Shown: positions 7,960 to 15,605 of the stretch, in pieces | How the letters are laid out: each line of letters begins with the position of its first letter | Numbering within the stretch: the first letter of the stretch is position 1 | Origin: an uncultured Megasphaera sp. | Lineage (GTDB): Bacteria > Bacillota > Negativicutes > Veillonellales > Megasphaeraceae | DNA: 44,134 nt | Direction: 5' to 3' | NCBI GenBank assembly: GCA_900548635.1 | Contig: URLP01000001.1 | Location: 1 to 44,134, forward strand | Made by a program: the position numbers and the translations under genes | The notes under the pieces: generated by a model | The model's database searches: none | What the model was told of the DNA's origin: nothing | Seen by the model: the letters and a program-made list of their open reading frames with translations, nothing else

Positions 7960-8023
7960 GTATATGCAATAACTCGATAAATCTTCTATTATATATGATG
8001 TAAAGTATAGGGGGATAAAAGGT

Positions 8024-8965
8024 ATGGAAATTTTGGTTACTGGCGGTGCCGGTTTCATTGGCTCGCATTTGCTGCAGCTGCTGCAGGCACGGGGCATACA
8101 GACCGTGGTCTTTGATAATCTGGGCAGCGGTTCGCAGGAATATGTGCCGGCGGGCATGGAACTGGTCGAAGGCGATGTCCGCGATGCGGCTGCCGTCGAT
8201 GCTGTCATGGCGGCGCATCATTTCGACGCCGTCGTCCATCTGGCTGCGCAGACCATGGTGCCGACGTCCGTGGAAGATCCGGTCCTCGACTGCCAGATCA
8301 ATCTGGAAGGCGTCCTCCATATCTTGGAAAGCTGCCGCCGCCACGGTGTGCCGCACGTCCTCTTTTCGTCCAGTGCGGCCGTTTACGGCGACAACCTGAA
8401 TATCCCCCTGCAGGAGACGGAAGTACTCGCGCCGACGTCGCCTTACGGCATCACGAAGATGACGACGGAACATTATCTGCGCGTCTATCATGAACTCTAC
8501 GGCATGGATGCCACGGTCTTCCGCTTTGCCAACGTCTACGGCGAACGACAGGGAGAAAAGGGCGAAGGTGGTGTGGTCAGCATTTTCTGCAAGCTCCTTT
8601 CCCAGGGCAAGGGCATTACGGTCTTCGGTGACGGCAAACAGACCCGGGATTTCGTCTACGCCGGTGATATCGCCCGGGCTATCGTCCAAGCGCTGGATCT
8701 CAAAGGCTATCATACGATCAATGTTTCGACGGGGCAGGAAACGAGCATCAACGACCTCATCCATTCCTTCGAACAGGCCGTAGGGCATAAGATCGACGTC
8801 ACCTACACGGCACCGCGCACGGGCGATATCCTGCGCTCGGTCCTCAGCAACGGGAATTTGGTGAACGAACTGGGCATCGAACCGGAAATGGATTTGCCGG
8901 CAGGGATTAAGCGGACCTATGAATGGTACTGCGGGTCGGACTCAGATGCGGCTGCGCCGCGATAA
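8024..8965 (+). CDS. NAD-dependent epimerase, UDP-glucose 4-epimerase-like (extended SDR)
   Basis: Probable sugar-nucleotide epimerase for cell-envelope or galactose metabolism. The N-terminal Rossmann motif is GGAGFIGSH (residues 6-14). The catalytic S/Y/K set shows as FSSSAAVYG and YGITK. The C-terminal substrate half includes ANVYGERQ and TRDFVYAGDIARA. The best family is GalE, but without the full GalE C-terminus the substrate is open. The frame ends inside an intergenic repeat: the last residues GSDSDAAAPR come from the CTCGGACTCAGATG module, so the tail is repeat-derived and the protein is somewhat short (313 residues). Confidence 0.85.
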   Translation: MEILVTGGAGFIGSHLLQLLQARGIQTVVFDNLGSGSQEYVPAGMELVEGDVRDAAAVDAVMAAHHFDAVVHLAAQTMVPTSVEDPVLDCQINLEGVLHILESCRRHGVPHVLFSSSAAVYGDNLNIPLQETEVLAPTSPYGITKMTTEHYLRVYHELYGMDATVFRFANVYGERQGEKGEGGVVSIFCKLLSQGKGITVFGDGKQTRDFVYAGDIARAIVQALDLKGYHTINVSTGQETSINDLIHSFEQAVGHKIDVTYTAPRTGDILRSVLSNGNLVNELGIEPEMDLPAGIKRTYEWYCGSDSDAAAPR

Positions 8966-8972
8966 ACTCAGA
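8935..8972 (+). repeat. A-module repeat overlapping the epimerase 3' end
   Basis: TCGGACTCAGAT, then a hairpin GCGGC-TGC-GCCGC, then AACTCAG. It is the same module as at 5944 and 24769 with a different but still paired stem. It supplies the last ten codons and the stop of the epimerase frame. Confidence 0.7.
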
Positions 8973-8978
8973 AGGAAT

Positions 8979-9012
8979 AAGGGGCTGTCGCTTTTTGCGA
9001 GCAGCCCCTTTC
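8979..9012 (+). terminator. Terminator after the epimerase gene
   Basis: Stem AAGGGGCTG-t-CGC / GCG-ag-CAGCCCCTT around a T5 loop, followed by TTTC. The same stem family is used at 34782, 39652 and 41771. Confidence 0.75.
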
Positions 9013-9038
9013 GTAGTTCGTGGTTCGTTTGGCGTTCG
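9011..9038 (+). repeat. Heptamer tract
   Basis: Four 7-base units after the terminator: TCGTAGT, TCGTGGT, TCGTTTG, GCGTTCG (equivalently GTTCGTG-type). The tract at 39625-39652 is the same sequence type on the opposite strand, also beside a GGGGCTGTCGC terminator. Confidence 0.65.
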
Positions 9039-9067
9039 CGAAACGGGCTCGCTGGCGCATCGCCGCG

Positions 9068-9112
9068 GCTCGGATTCAGATGCGGCGTGCCGCCGGTTAT
9101 GGCGGCCCCTAC
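9068..9112 (-). repeat. A-module plus REP-like hairpin with GTAG
   Basis: CTCGGATTCAGATG followed by hairpin GCCGCC-GGTTAT-GGCGGC and CCCTAC. On the minus strand this reads GTAG followed by the palindrome, the arrangement of classical REP elements. It ends directly at the -35 box of the pyrF promoter. Confidence 0.7.
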
Positions 9113-9141
9113 TTGACAGCTTCTGTAAAACATGACACAAT
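9113..9141 (+). promoter_or_regulatory. Promoter of pyrF-pyrE
   Basis: TTGACA (9113-9118), a 17-base spacer and CACAAT (9136-9141). The -35 box begins at the last base of the REP hairpin. No PyrR loop or attenuator is visible between it and pyrF, unlike pyrB. Confidence 0.7.
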
Positions 9142-9186
9142 TAATTAGATATGCCTATATAAACATTATATACAGGAGGAGCAGCC

Positions 9187-9900
9187 ATGGCAGATGATCG
9201 TATTATTACGGCTTTGGACGTCCATTCGCTGGACGATATGAAGAAGCTCGTCACTACGCTTGGTGACAGTGTTTCTTTTTATAAAGTCGGTATGGAATTG
9301 TTTTACAGTGCCGGTCCCGATGCGGTGCGCTATTTGAAGGATCAGGGAAAGCATGTTTTCCTCGACCTCAAGGTCCATGATATTCCCAACACGGTGGCCC
9401 AGAGTATCCGTGCTCTGACGCGTCTCGGCGCCGATTTGATGACACTCCACGGTACGGGCGGCCGGGCCATGATGGAAGCGGCAGCCGAAGCGGTCCGCGA
9501 TGAAGCGGCGAAGTTGAATATTGAACGGCCGCGCCTTTTGGCGGTCACGGTCCTGACCAGCATCGATGAAGAAGCATGGAAGGAAATCGGCGGCAAGTAC
9601 AGTATTGCCGAATCCGTCAAGAATCTGGCGAAACTGGCGAAGGAAGCCGGCATCGACGGGACTGTTTCTTCGCCGTATGAAGCGAAGGAAATCCGGGAAA
9701 TGAATGGGCCCGATTTTCTCATCGTCACGCCGGGCATCCGTCCGACCTTTGCCGTCGCCAACGACCAGAAGCGCTTTACGACGCCGTCCCAGGCACTCCG
9801 CGACGGGGCTTCTCATTTGGTCATCGGCCGGCCGATTACGAAAGCCGCGGATCCGAAGGAAGCAGCCGAAAAGATTTTAGCAGAAATTCAGGGGGTATGA
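9187..9900 (+). CDS. pyrF: Orotidine 5'-phosphate decarboxylase
   Basis: Last step of UMP synthesis: decarboxylates OMP. The 237-residue TIM-barrel protein has the catalytic Asp-x-Lys-x-x-Asp set D60-L-K62-V-H-D65 (FLDLKVHDIPNTV) and the phosphate-binding end (VTPGIRP, VIGRPI). AGGAGGAGC precedes the ATG. It is followed by pyrE after 6 bases, so the two enzymes that convert orotate to UMP are made together. Confidence 0.96.
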   Translation: MADDRIITALDVHSLDDMKKLVTTLGDSVSFYKVGMELFYSAGPDAVRYLKDQGKHVFLDLKVHDIPNTVAQSIRALTRLGADLMTLHGTGGRAMMEAAAEAVRDEAAKLNIERPRLLAVTVLTSIDEEAWKEIGGKYSIAESVKNLAKLAKEAGIDGTVSSPYEAKEIREMNGPDFLIVTPGIRPTFAVANDQKRFTTPSQALRDGASHLVIGRPITKAADPKEAAEKILAEIQGV

Positions 9901-9906
9901 TTCACT

Positions 9907-10494
9907 ATGATGACAGAAGAAGAAGTAAGACAGTTGTTAGTTGACACGAAAGCCGTTCTCGAAGGCCATTTCCTTTTGACGTCCGGCCTGCACAGCCCGC
10001 TTTATGTTGAAAAATTCAATGTCCTCCAGCATCCGGAATATACGGAAAAGCTCTGCAAGGAATTGGCAGAACGCTTCAAGGACCAGAACGTCCAGACCGT
10101 CATGGGCCCCATGACCGGCGGTATTTTGCTTGCTCATGAAGTCGGCAAAGCCCTCGGTACGCGCGCTATCTTCACGGAACGTGAAAAGGGTGTAATGACG
10201 CTGCGCCGCGGCTTCCATATCGAACCGGGTGAACGCGTCCTCATCGTCGAAGATATCGTCACCACCGGCGGTTCTGTTCAGGAAGTCGTCAATGTCGTCA
10301 AGAAAGCCGGCGGCGTCATCGTCGGTGTCGGTCTCCTCGTCGACCGCAGCGGCGGCAAGGCTGAATTCGGCGTACCGAAAGATAAGGTCCAGGCCCTGCT
10401 TCACTTGACGGTTCCGACGTACAAACCGGAAGAATGCCCGCTCTGCAAACAGGGTATCCCCATGACGGAACGCGGCAGCCACCATCTGAAATAA
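9907..10494 (+). CDS. pyrE: Orotate phosphoribosyltransferase
   Basis: Joins orotate and PRPP to give OMP. The 195-residue protein has the PRPP-binding loop VLIVEDIVTTGGS (residues 111-123) and the mobile loop around EREKGVMTLRRGF. The C-terminus EECPLCKQGIPM contains a CPLC motif typical of one bacterial PyrE branch. Two ATGs are adjacent (9907, 9910). Six bases separate it from pyrF. Confidence 0.95.
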   Translation: MMTEEEVRQLLVDTKAVLEGHFLLTSGLHSPLYVEKFNVLQHPEYTEKLCKELAERFKDQNVQTVMGPMTGGILLAHEVGKALGTRAIFTEREKGVMTLRRGFHIEPGERVLIVEDIVTTGGSVQEVVNVVKKAGGVIVGVGLLVDRSGGKAEFGVPKDKVQALLHLTVPTYKPEECPLCKQGIPMTERGSHHLK

Positions 10495-10519
10495 TCTGGA
10501 TCAGGAGATGTTTGTTTAA

Positions 10520-11455
10520 ATGGAAATGTTATCGGCCATAGGGCCTTTCTTCGTCGCCGGCCTCCTGGGCACTGTGTTCGCCCGCTTCACGGGTATCAAT
10601 ATGAGCATGTGCGTCCTCCTCATGTTCCTCTACATGGGGGCCAAGCCTGTCGAATGCATCGCCGCTATGTTGATGTTCAATGTCTTTACGTATTTCACGG
10701 TCTACTCGCAGCTTCACGTCATGAAGATCAAGAGTTTCACCTTCTTCCCGGGCGTGCGTCTGGCCATCCCGATTTTAATCACCATCGCTTTGGCAGCCAT
10801 TAGCCCGTTCATTGGTATCGTCTTCTTCGTCTTTACGTTCCTCATGGAAATCTTTGCCAAGATTTATAAGGAAATGGACATTAAGTCGCGGCCGACGAAG
10901 GGGAAAATCGGTCAGATGGTCGTCATCGCCGGCATCCTGACGACAATTGGCACGGCCCTCGTCCAGTTCGTCCCGGAAAATTATTACTACATCGTCGCCG
11001 GCGTGGCCATCCTCGTCTACTGCTTCGTCATGTGGCGCAGCAGCGACCGCCGCAAAGGCTTGACGCTCTGGGATAAACTCCTCTACGCCTCGACCTTCGT
11101 CACCGGCCTGAGCGGCATCGATGCGACGGATTGGATCCATGCGCAGCACCGCAATCCGGAATCGGTCCTCTCGCGCTGCTATCCGATCGTTATCAACAGC
11201 GCGATGATCATCGCGCTCCTCGCTTCGTACGCTATGTACCAGTATTTCTCCTTAGGGGCACTCTTCGCCACCATCGGCTCGGCCGTCGGCATCCGCCTCT
11301 TCGGCTTATACGGTCACAGCGATAAAGGAAGTTTCTCGTACCTGACCCTGGGCATTGCCGTCCTGGTCGCCCTGGTCTTCATGATCATCCAGCCGGTACC
11401 GACAGGCTTCCCTGTCGTGCCCATGGCAGATGACACAGGATTCTTTAATTTCTAG
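10520..11455 (+). CDS. Multi-pass membrane protein of unknown function (possibly TauE/SafE-like)
   Basis: A 311-residue integral membrane protein with roughly eight hydrophobic segments. A longer central polar loop lies about residues 115-135 (KIYKEMDIKSRPTKGKIG) and another about 195-225 (DATDWIHAQHRNPE). The overall pattern of two similar halves recalls the TauE/SafE (TSUP) permeases, but I see no diagnostic motif, so this is tentative. It follows pyrE by 25 bases and is closed by a terminator, so it is cotranscribed with pyrF-pyrE; that may hint at transport linked to pyrimidines, but nothing in the sequence proves it. Confidence 0.6.
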   Translation: MEMLSAIGPFFVAGLLGTVFARFTGINMSMCVLLMFLYMGAKPVECIAAMLMFNVFTYFTVYSQLHVMKIKSFTFFPGVRLAIPILITIALAAISPFIGIVFFVFTFLMEIFAKIYKEMDIKSRPTKGKIGQMVVIAGILTTIGTALVQFVPENYYYIVAGVAILVYCFVMWRSSDRRKGLTLWDKLLYASTFVTGLSGIDATDWIHAQHRNPESVLSRCYPIVINSAMIIALLASYAMYQYFSLGALFATIGSAVGIRLFGLYGHSDKGSFSYLTLGIAVLVALVFMIIQPVPTGFPVVPMADDTGFFNF

Positions 11456-11462
11456 GCGCCTA

Positions 11463-11511
11463 AGGGGCTGCCGCATGAAGGTTTCGACCGTCATGGGGCA
11501 GTCTTTTTTTC
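11463..11511 (+). terminator. Terminator of the pyrF-pyrE-membrane protein unit
   Basis: Long imperfect stem GGCTGCCGCATGA / TCATGGGGCAGTC with a second small pairing around the TTCGA loop, followed by seven T. Confidence 0.85.
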
Positions 11512-11581
11512 TTTTCCAGCAGCAGGAATCCTTCATTTTTTGTCGAATCTCTTATTTAGATGATAAAGTTTGTTTTACTAA

Positions 11582-11609
11582 AAACTGCAAACTAAAAACT
11601 AAAAACTAG
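11582..11609 (+). repeat. Heptamer tract
   Basis: Four exact 7-base steps: AAACTGC, AAACTAA, AAACTAA, AAACTAG (minus strand GTTTTTA/GTTTGCA type). It lies between the terminator and the ribosome site of the next gene. Confidence 0.75.
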
Positions 11610-11632
11610 TTTTCCATAAGGGAGGGATTCGT

Positions 11633-12133
11633 ATGATGAAAAAGGGATTACTTTTAATGGCCGCTGCGGCCGTATTGGCCTGTAGTCCTGCTTTTGCTTA
11701 TGATGAAGGGCCCATCATGGGTCCCTACACGTCGCTGCCGGGGCTGACGGCGATCCAACAGTGCCAGCTGACGGTGGCCGGTAAGGTCATGGACCCGGCT
11801 GACGGGGCAGTGCTGCAGAAGAACGACGTCGTCATGATCCCTCTGCGCAAGGTCGCGGAACAGCTCGGCTATACGGTCACCTGGGATCCCGACGATCAGA
11901 GCGTGCGCGTAGAAATGAATATTGCCTATATCATCGTCAAACCCGGTGAAGATTGGTACGAACGCATCGGCACGATCAAGAAAGTCAATTTGAATCATAT
12001 CTTCCAGTACGGCGCAGGTCCGGTCAATGTCAACGGTACGATGTATGTGCCGGCCCAGCTCTTCGAAGCCTTTTACAACAACGTCACGATTACGCCGCAG
12101 GCCGTGACGATTACGCCGGCAGACCGCACCTAA
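11633..12133 (+). CDS. Secreted protein with copper-amine-oxidase N-terminal-like (stalk) domain
   Basis: A 166-residue exported protein. Residues 1-22 form a signal peptide (MMKK, hydrophobic core, cleavage near AFA-YD). The rest contains the copper amine oxidase N-domain pattern: VAGKVM, then VVMIPLRKVAEQLGYTVTWDPDDQSVRVE, and later GTMYVPAQLF. This domain is common in cell-surface proteins of Firmicutes and does not imply amine oxidase activity; no catalytic domain is present. GGAGGG lies 6 bases before the first ATG. It is flanked by a terminator and the pyrB promoter and looks monocistronic. Confidence 0.8.
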   Translation: MMKKGLLLMAAAAVLACSPAFAYDEGPIMGPYTSLPGLTAIQQCQLTVAGKVMDPADGAVLQKNDVVMIPLRKVAEQLGYTVTWDPDDQSVRVEMNIAYIIVKPGEDWYERIGTIKKVNLNHIFQYGAGPVNVNGTMYVPAQLFEAFYNNVTITPQAVTITPADRT

Positions 12134-12140
12134 AAAGTGC

Positions 12141-12169
12141 TTGACTTTATAGGCCCCGGCCGATACAAT
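12141..12169 (+). promoter_or_regulatory. Promoter of the pyrB-pyrC-carA-carB operon
   Basis: TTGACT (12141-12146), a 17-base spacer and TACAAT (12164-12169). The start near 12176 gives a leader of about 155 bases that contains the PyrR elements. Confidence 0.85.
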
Positions 12170-12183
12170 ATAAAGAAGAATAT

Positions 12184-12206
12184 GCGGCAGTCCCGTGAGG
12201 CTGCGC
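12184..12206 (+). promoter_or_regulatory. First PyrR-binding-loop-like hairpin in the pyrB leader
   Basis: AGTCCCGTGAGGCT (12189-12202) matches the PyrR RNA consensus ARUCCNGNGAGGYU and sits at the tip of a GCAG/CTGC stem close to the 5' end of the transcript. No terminator follows it directly, so it is separate from the attenuator proper. Recognition is by consensus only. Confidence 0.6.
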
Positions 12207-12234
12207 GATTCTTATACTTTCAGATTGTACCTTT

Positions 12235-12317
12235 AATATAGTCCGGAGAGGCTAAAAAGGGACATATTTTGCCATGCTCATTATATGACCTTTGCCCTGC
12301 GGCAGAGGTCTTTTTTT
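12235..12317 (+). promoter_or_regulatory. PyrR-dependent attenuator (binding loop, antiterminator, terminator)
   Basis: AGTCCGGAGAGGCT (12240-12253) is a perfect PyrR-loop consensus. AAAAGGGACATA downstream can pair with TATGACCTTT to form an antiterminator that competes with the terminator stem GACCTtTGCC/GGCAgAGGTC (12287-12310), followed by seven T. With UMP, PyrR would stabilise the loop and allow termination before pyrB. pyrR itself is not in the window. Confidence 0.85.
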
Positions 12318-12331
12318 ACAAGGAGGATTTG

Positions 12332-13276
12332 ATGGTTAGTATACAGGGCAAAAGCCTGTTGGGGCTCCAGGGCGTACCGAAGGAAGAGATTGAACTCATC
12401 CTGCGCGTCGCTAAGAAAATGAAATCCGTCGTCAACAGCGGCGATAAGAAATTATCGCTCTTGAAAGGGAAATCCGTCGTCAACATGTTCTGGGAACCGA
12501 GCACGCGTACGCGCGGCTCCTTTGAAATGGCGGCCAAATACCTCGGCGCTGACGTTATCAACTTCACGCCGCGGGGCAGCTCCATCCAGAAAGGCGAAAG
12601 CTTCCGCGATACCCTTTTGACGGTTACGGCGATGGGCGTCGATGCCATCGTCATGCGTCAGAAACAGGAAGGTTCGCCGTGGTTCGCCCACCGCTGCGTC
12701 AAGCCGCTGATCATCAATGCCGGTGACGGCGCGCACGAACATCCGACGCAGGGCCTCCTCGACATGTTCACGATCCAGGAAGTCAAAGGCCATATCGACG
12801 GCCTGAAAGTCGTCATCGTCGGCGATATCGACCACGGCCGCGTCGCACGTTCCAACATCTACGGTCTGAAGACCATGGGCGCTGACGTCCATCTCGTCGG
12901 CCCACGCACGCTCCTCCAGCCGGAACTGGAAGCCATGGGCGTTACGGTCCACTACGATTTGCAGGAAGCCATCAAAGATGCCGACGTCATCAACGTCCTG
13001 CGCATCCAGAAGGAACGCCAGGGCATCGGCTTCTTCCCCAGTGCCGGCGAATACAATTCGCTCTTCGGCATCAACCGCGACCGCCTGAAATGGGCGAAAG
13101 ACGACGTCCTCGTCCTTCATCCGGGCCCGATGAACAGGGGCATCGAAATCGAACCGGATACATGCTACAGCAAGTATTCGTCCATTCAGGAACAGGTTAA
13201 GAACGGCGTATCCGTCCGCATGGCTGTATTATATCTGACAATTATGGGAGGCGATGATGTTGACATTACTCGTTAA
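12332..13276 (+). CDS. pyrB: Aspartate carbamoyltransferase catalytic subunit
   Basis: Committed step of pyrimidine synthesis: carbamoyl phosphate + aspartate to carbamoyl aspartate. The 314-residue protein has the carbamoyl-phosphate site STRTR (57-61) and HPTQ (137-140). The start at ATG 12332 is chosen because AAGGAGG lies 7-8 bases upstream, directly after the attenuator; the in-frame ATG at 12269 lies inside the attenuator and is unlikely. No pyrI regulatory-subunit gene is present, so control is by PyrR. Its end overlaps the start of pyrC. Confidence 0.96.
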   Translation: MVSIQGKSLLGLQGVPKEEIELILRVAKKMKSVVNSGDKKLSLLKGKSVVNMFWEPSTRTRGSFEMAAKYLGADVINFTPRGSSIQKGESFRDTLLTVTAMGVDAIVMRQKQEGSPWFAHRCVKPLIINAGDGAHEHPTQGLLDMFTIQEVKGHIDGLKVVIVGDIDHGRVARSNIYGLKTMGADVHLVGPRTLLQPELEAMGVTVHYDLQEAIKDADVINVLRIQKERQGIGFFPSAGEYNSLFGINRDRLKWAKDDVLVLHPGPMNRGIEIEPDTCYSKYSSIQEQVKNGVSVRMAVLYLTIMGGDDVDITR

Positions 13277-14546
13277 AGGCGGCAGAGTCATCAATCCGGC
13301 GATGCAGCAGGATGAAATTTGTGATATCCTCATTGAAAATGGCAAGATCAAGGAAGTCGGCGCGAATCTGCAGGCCGACGGGGCAGAAGTCTTCGATGCC
13401 AGCGGCCTCGTCGTAGCCCCGGGCTTCATCGACATGCATGTCCATCTGCGTCAGCCCGGCCAGTCCGGCAAGGAAACGATTGCGACCGGCACAGCCGCAG
13501 CCGCAGCCGGCGGCATCACCCGCGTCGCCACGATGCCGAACACGAAGCCAGTCATCGATTCGGCAATCATCGTCGACGGCATGAAGTATAAGATCGAACG
13601 GGAAGCGAAAGTCAAAGTCGAAATCGTCGGCGCCATTTCCAAAGGCCTCCAGGGCCAGGAACTGTCAGCCATGGGCGCCATGGCCAAGGAAGGCGTTGCC
13701 GCCTTTTCCGATGACGGCCGCTACGTAGAAAACTGCGATTTCATGCGCAAAGCCATGGAATACGCCAGCATGTTCCACAAGGTCATCATCGACCACTGCG
13801 AAGAACAGAGCCTCGTTGAAGGCGGCAACATGCACGAAGGCATCGTCTCCAATGAACTGGGCATCAAAGGCCGTCCGGCCGTTGCCGAAGACATTGCCGT
13901 CGCCCGCGACATTTTCCTCGCCGAAGCGACGCATACGCCGGTCCACATCGCGCATATCAGCACGAAGAATGCCGTCGAACTCGTTCGCCAGGCCAAGAAG
14001 CGCGGCGTCCAGGTCACGGCAGAAGTCACGCCGCAGCACCTCATCCTGACCGATGAAGCTCTGCGCACTTTTGAAACACGCTTTAAAGTCAACCCGCCGA
14101 TCCGCTCGGAAGAACACCGCGCGGCCTGCGTCGAAGGTCTGAAAGACGGCACTATCGACGCTGTCGTCACGGACCACGCACCGCATGAATGGGAAGAAAA
14201 GGACCAGGAATTCAACCTCGCCCCGAGCGGCTTCGTAGGCCTCGAAACGAGCGTCGGCGCTATGCTGACTTATATGTATCATACGGGCAACATCGACCTC
14301 ATGACCCTGGTCAATGCCATGTCGACGGCTCAGGCCAAGATCCTCGGCCTCGACGCCGGCGTCATCGCGGTGGGCAAAGATGCCGATTTGACCGTACTTG
14401 ATCTCGATAAAGAATGGACGGTAGATTCCTCGAAATTCTATTCCAAGGGAAAAGCTTCGCCTTTCGATGAAATGATCTTCAAGGGCAAAGCAGCCGCTAC
14501 CATCGTCAATGGTAAAATTGTGATGAAAAACGGGGAGGTTTTATAA
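13257..14546 (+). CDS. pyrC: Dihydroorotase, class I
   Basis: Cyclises carbamoyl aspartate to dihydroorotate. It is an amidohydrolase with metal ligands H61-x-H63 in GFIDMHVHLRQPG, further histidines in IIDHCEE and HIAHIST, and the catalytic aspartate in VTDHAPHE. The length (429 residues) is typical of class I. The start overlaps the pyrB end; GGGAGG at 13246-13251 places ATG 13257 better than ATG 13254, but either is possible. The stop shares one base with the carA start. Confidence 0.95.
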   Translation: MLTLLVKGGRVINPAMQQDEICDILIENGKIKEVGANLQADGAEVFDASGLVVAPGFIDMHVHLRQPGQSGKETIATGTAAAAAGGITRVATMPNTKPVIDSAIIVDGMKYKIEREAKVKVEIVGAISKGLQGQELSAMGAMAKEGVAAFSDDGRYVENCDFMRKAMEYASMFHKVIIDHCEEQSLVEGGNMHEGIVSNELGIKGRPAVAEDIAVARDIFLAEATHTPVHIAHISTKNAVELVRQAKKRGVQVTAEVTPQHLILTDEALRTFETRFKVNPPIRSEEHRAACVEGLKDGTIDAVVTDHAPHEWEEKDQEFNLAPSGFVGLETSVGAMLTYMYHTGNIDLMTLVNAMSTAQAKILGLDAGVIAVGKDADLTVLDLDKEWTVDSSKFYSKGKASPFDEMIFKGKAAATIVNGKIVMKNGEVL

Positions 14547-15604
14547 TGAAAGGTGTCCTCATATTAGAGAACGGACAGAAGTTTTACGGCAACATGCTGA
14601 TGGATGAACCGGCTGTCGGCGAAGTTGTCTTCAATACGGGCATGACAGGCTACCAGGAAACGTTTACGGACCCGTCCTATGCCGGCCAGATCATCACCAT
14701 GACGTATCCGCTCATCGGCAACTACGGCTTGTTCCATGAAATCGAACAGGCAGAACGGCCCTATGCTGCCGGCTTCATTGTCAGCGAACTTTGCGAAGAA
14801 CCGAGCAACTGGCAGAACGAAGGCAAGCTGTCTACCTTTATTATGACACACCACATCCCCTGCCTCTACGGCGTCGATACGCGTGCCATTACGCGGGCCA
14901 TCCGCAGCCACGGCGTCATGAAAGGTGTCATCGTCCCGGAAACGATGGACGAAAGCGCCATTAAGGAACTCTTTGATACGCCCTTGGAAACGCAGCTCGT
15001 CCGCCGCGTCACGACGCGGGAAATCAAGCACATCGGTGACGGCCGCTTCCACGTCGCCGTCATGGACTACGGCGCCAAAGCCAACATCCTGCGCGACCTC
15101 GTCCGCAACGACTGCCGCTTGACGGTCTTCCCGGCCGAAACGAAGGCGGAAGAAGTCCTGGCTATCAACCCGGACGGCATCTTCCTGAGCAACGGCCCTG
15201 GCGACCCGAAAGATGTGCCGTACATCGTCGAAGAAGTCAAGAAAATGATCGGCAAGAAACCGATTTTCGGTATCTGCCTTGGCCTGCAGATGCTCGGCCT
15301 GGCCCTGGGCGGCAAGAGCCGCAAGCTGACCTTCGGTCACCGCGGCGCCAACCATCCGGTCAAGGATATCCGCACGGGTCGCGTCTACATCACGTCCCAG
15401 AACCACGGCTACGTCATCGACGAAGCCTCGCTGCCTGACGAAGTCGTCATTACCCACCGCAACCTCCACGACAACACGCTTGAAGGTTTTGAAGTCCCGT
15501 CCAAGAAAATCATGTGCGTCCAGTACCATCCGGAAGCTTCGCCGGGACCGACAGATAATTTGTACTTGTTTAAACAGTTCGTCAAGATGATGGAGGAAAA
15601 CTAA
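14546..15604 (+). CDS. carA: Carbamoyl-phosphate synthase small (glutaminase) subunit
   Basis: Supplies ammonia from glutamine for carbamoyl phosphate. The 352-residue protein has an N-terminal CPSase small-subunit domain (NTGMTGYQE, DPSYAGQI) and a class I glutamine amidotransferase domain with nucleophile C244 (GICLGLQM), H328 and E330 (YHPEASPG). The ATG shares one base with the pyrC stop (TAATG) and carB follows one base after its stop, so translation is tightly coupled. Confidence 0.96.
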   Translation: MKGVLILENGQKFYGNMLMDEPAVGEVVFNTGMTGYQETFTDPSYAGQIITMTYPLIGNYGLFHEIEQAERPYAAGFIVSELCEEPSNWQNEGKLSTFIMTHHIPCLYGVDTRAITRAIRSHGVMKGVIVPETMDESAIKELFDTPLETQLVRRVTTREIKHIGDGRFHVAVMDYGAKANILRDLVRNDCRLTVFPAETKAEEVLAINPDGIFLSNGPGDPKDVPYIVEEVKKMIGKKPIFGICLGLQMLGLALGGKSRKLTFGHRGANHPVKDIRTGRVYITSQNHGYVIDEASLPDEVVITHRNLHDNTLEGFEVPSKKIMCVQYHPEASPGPTDNLYLFKQFVKMMEEN

Positions 15605-15605
15605 G

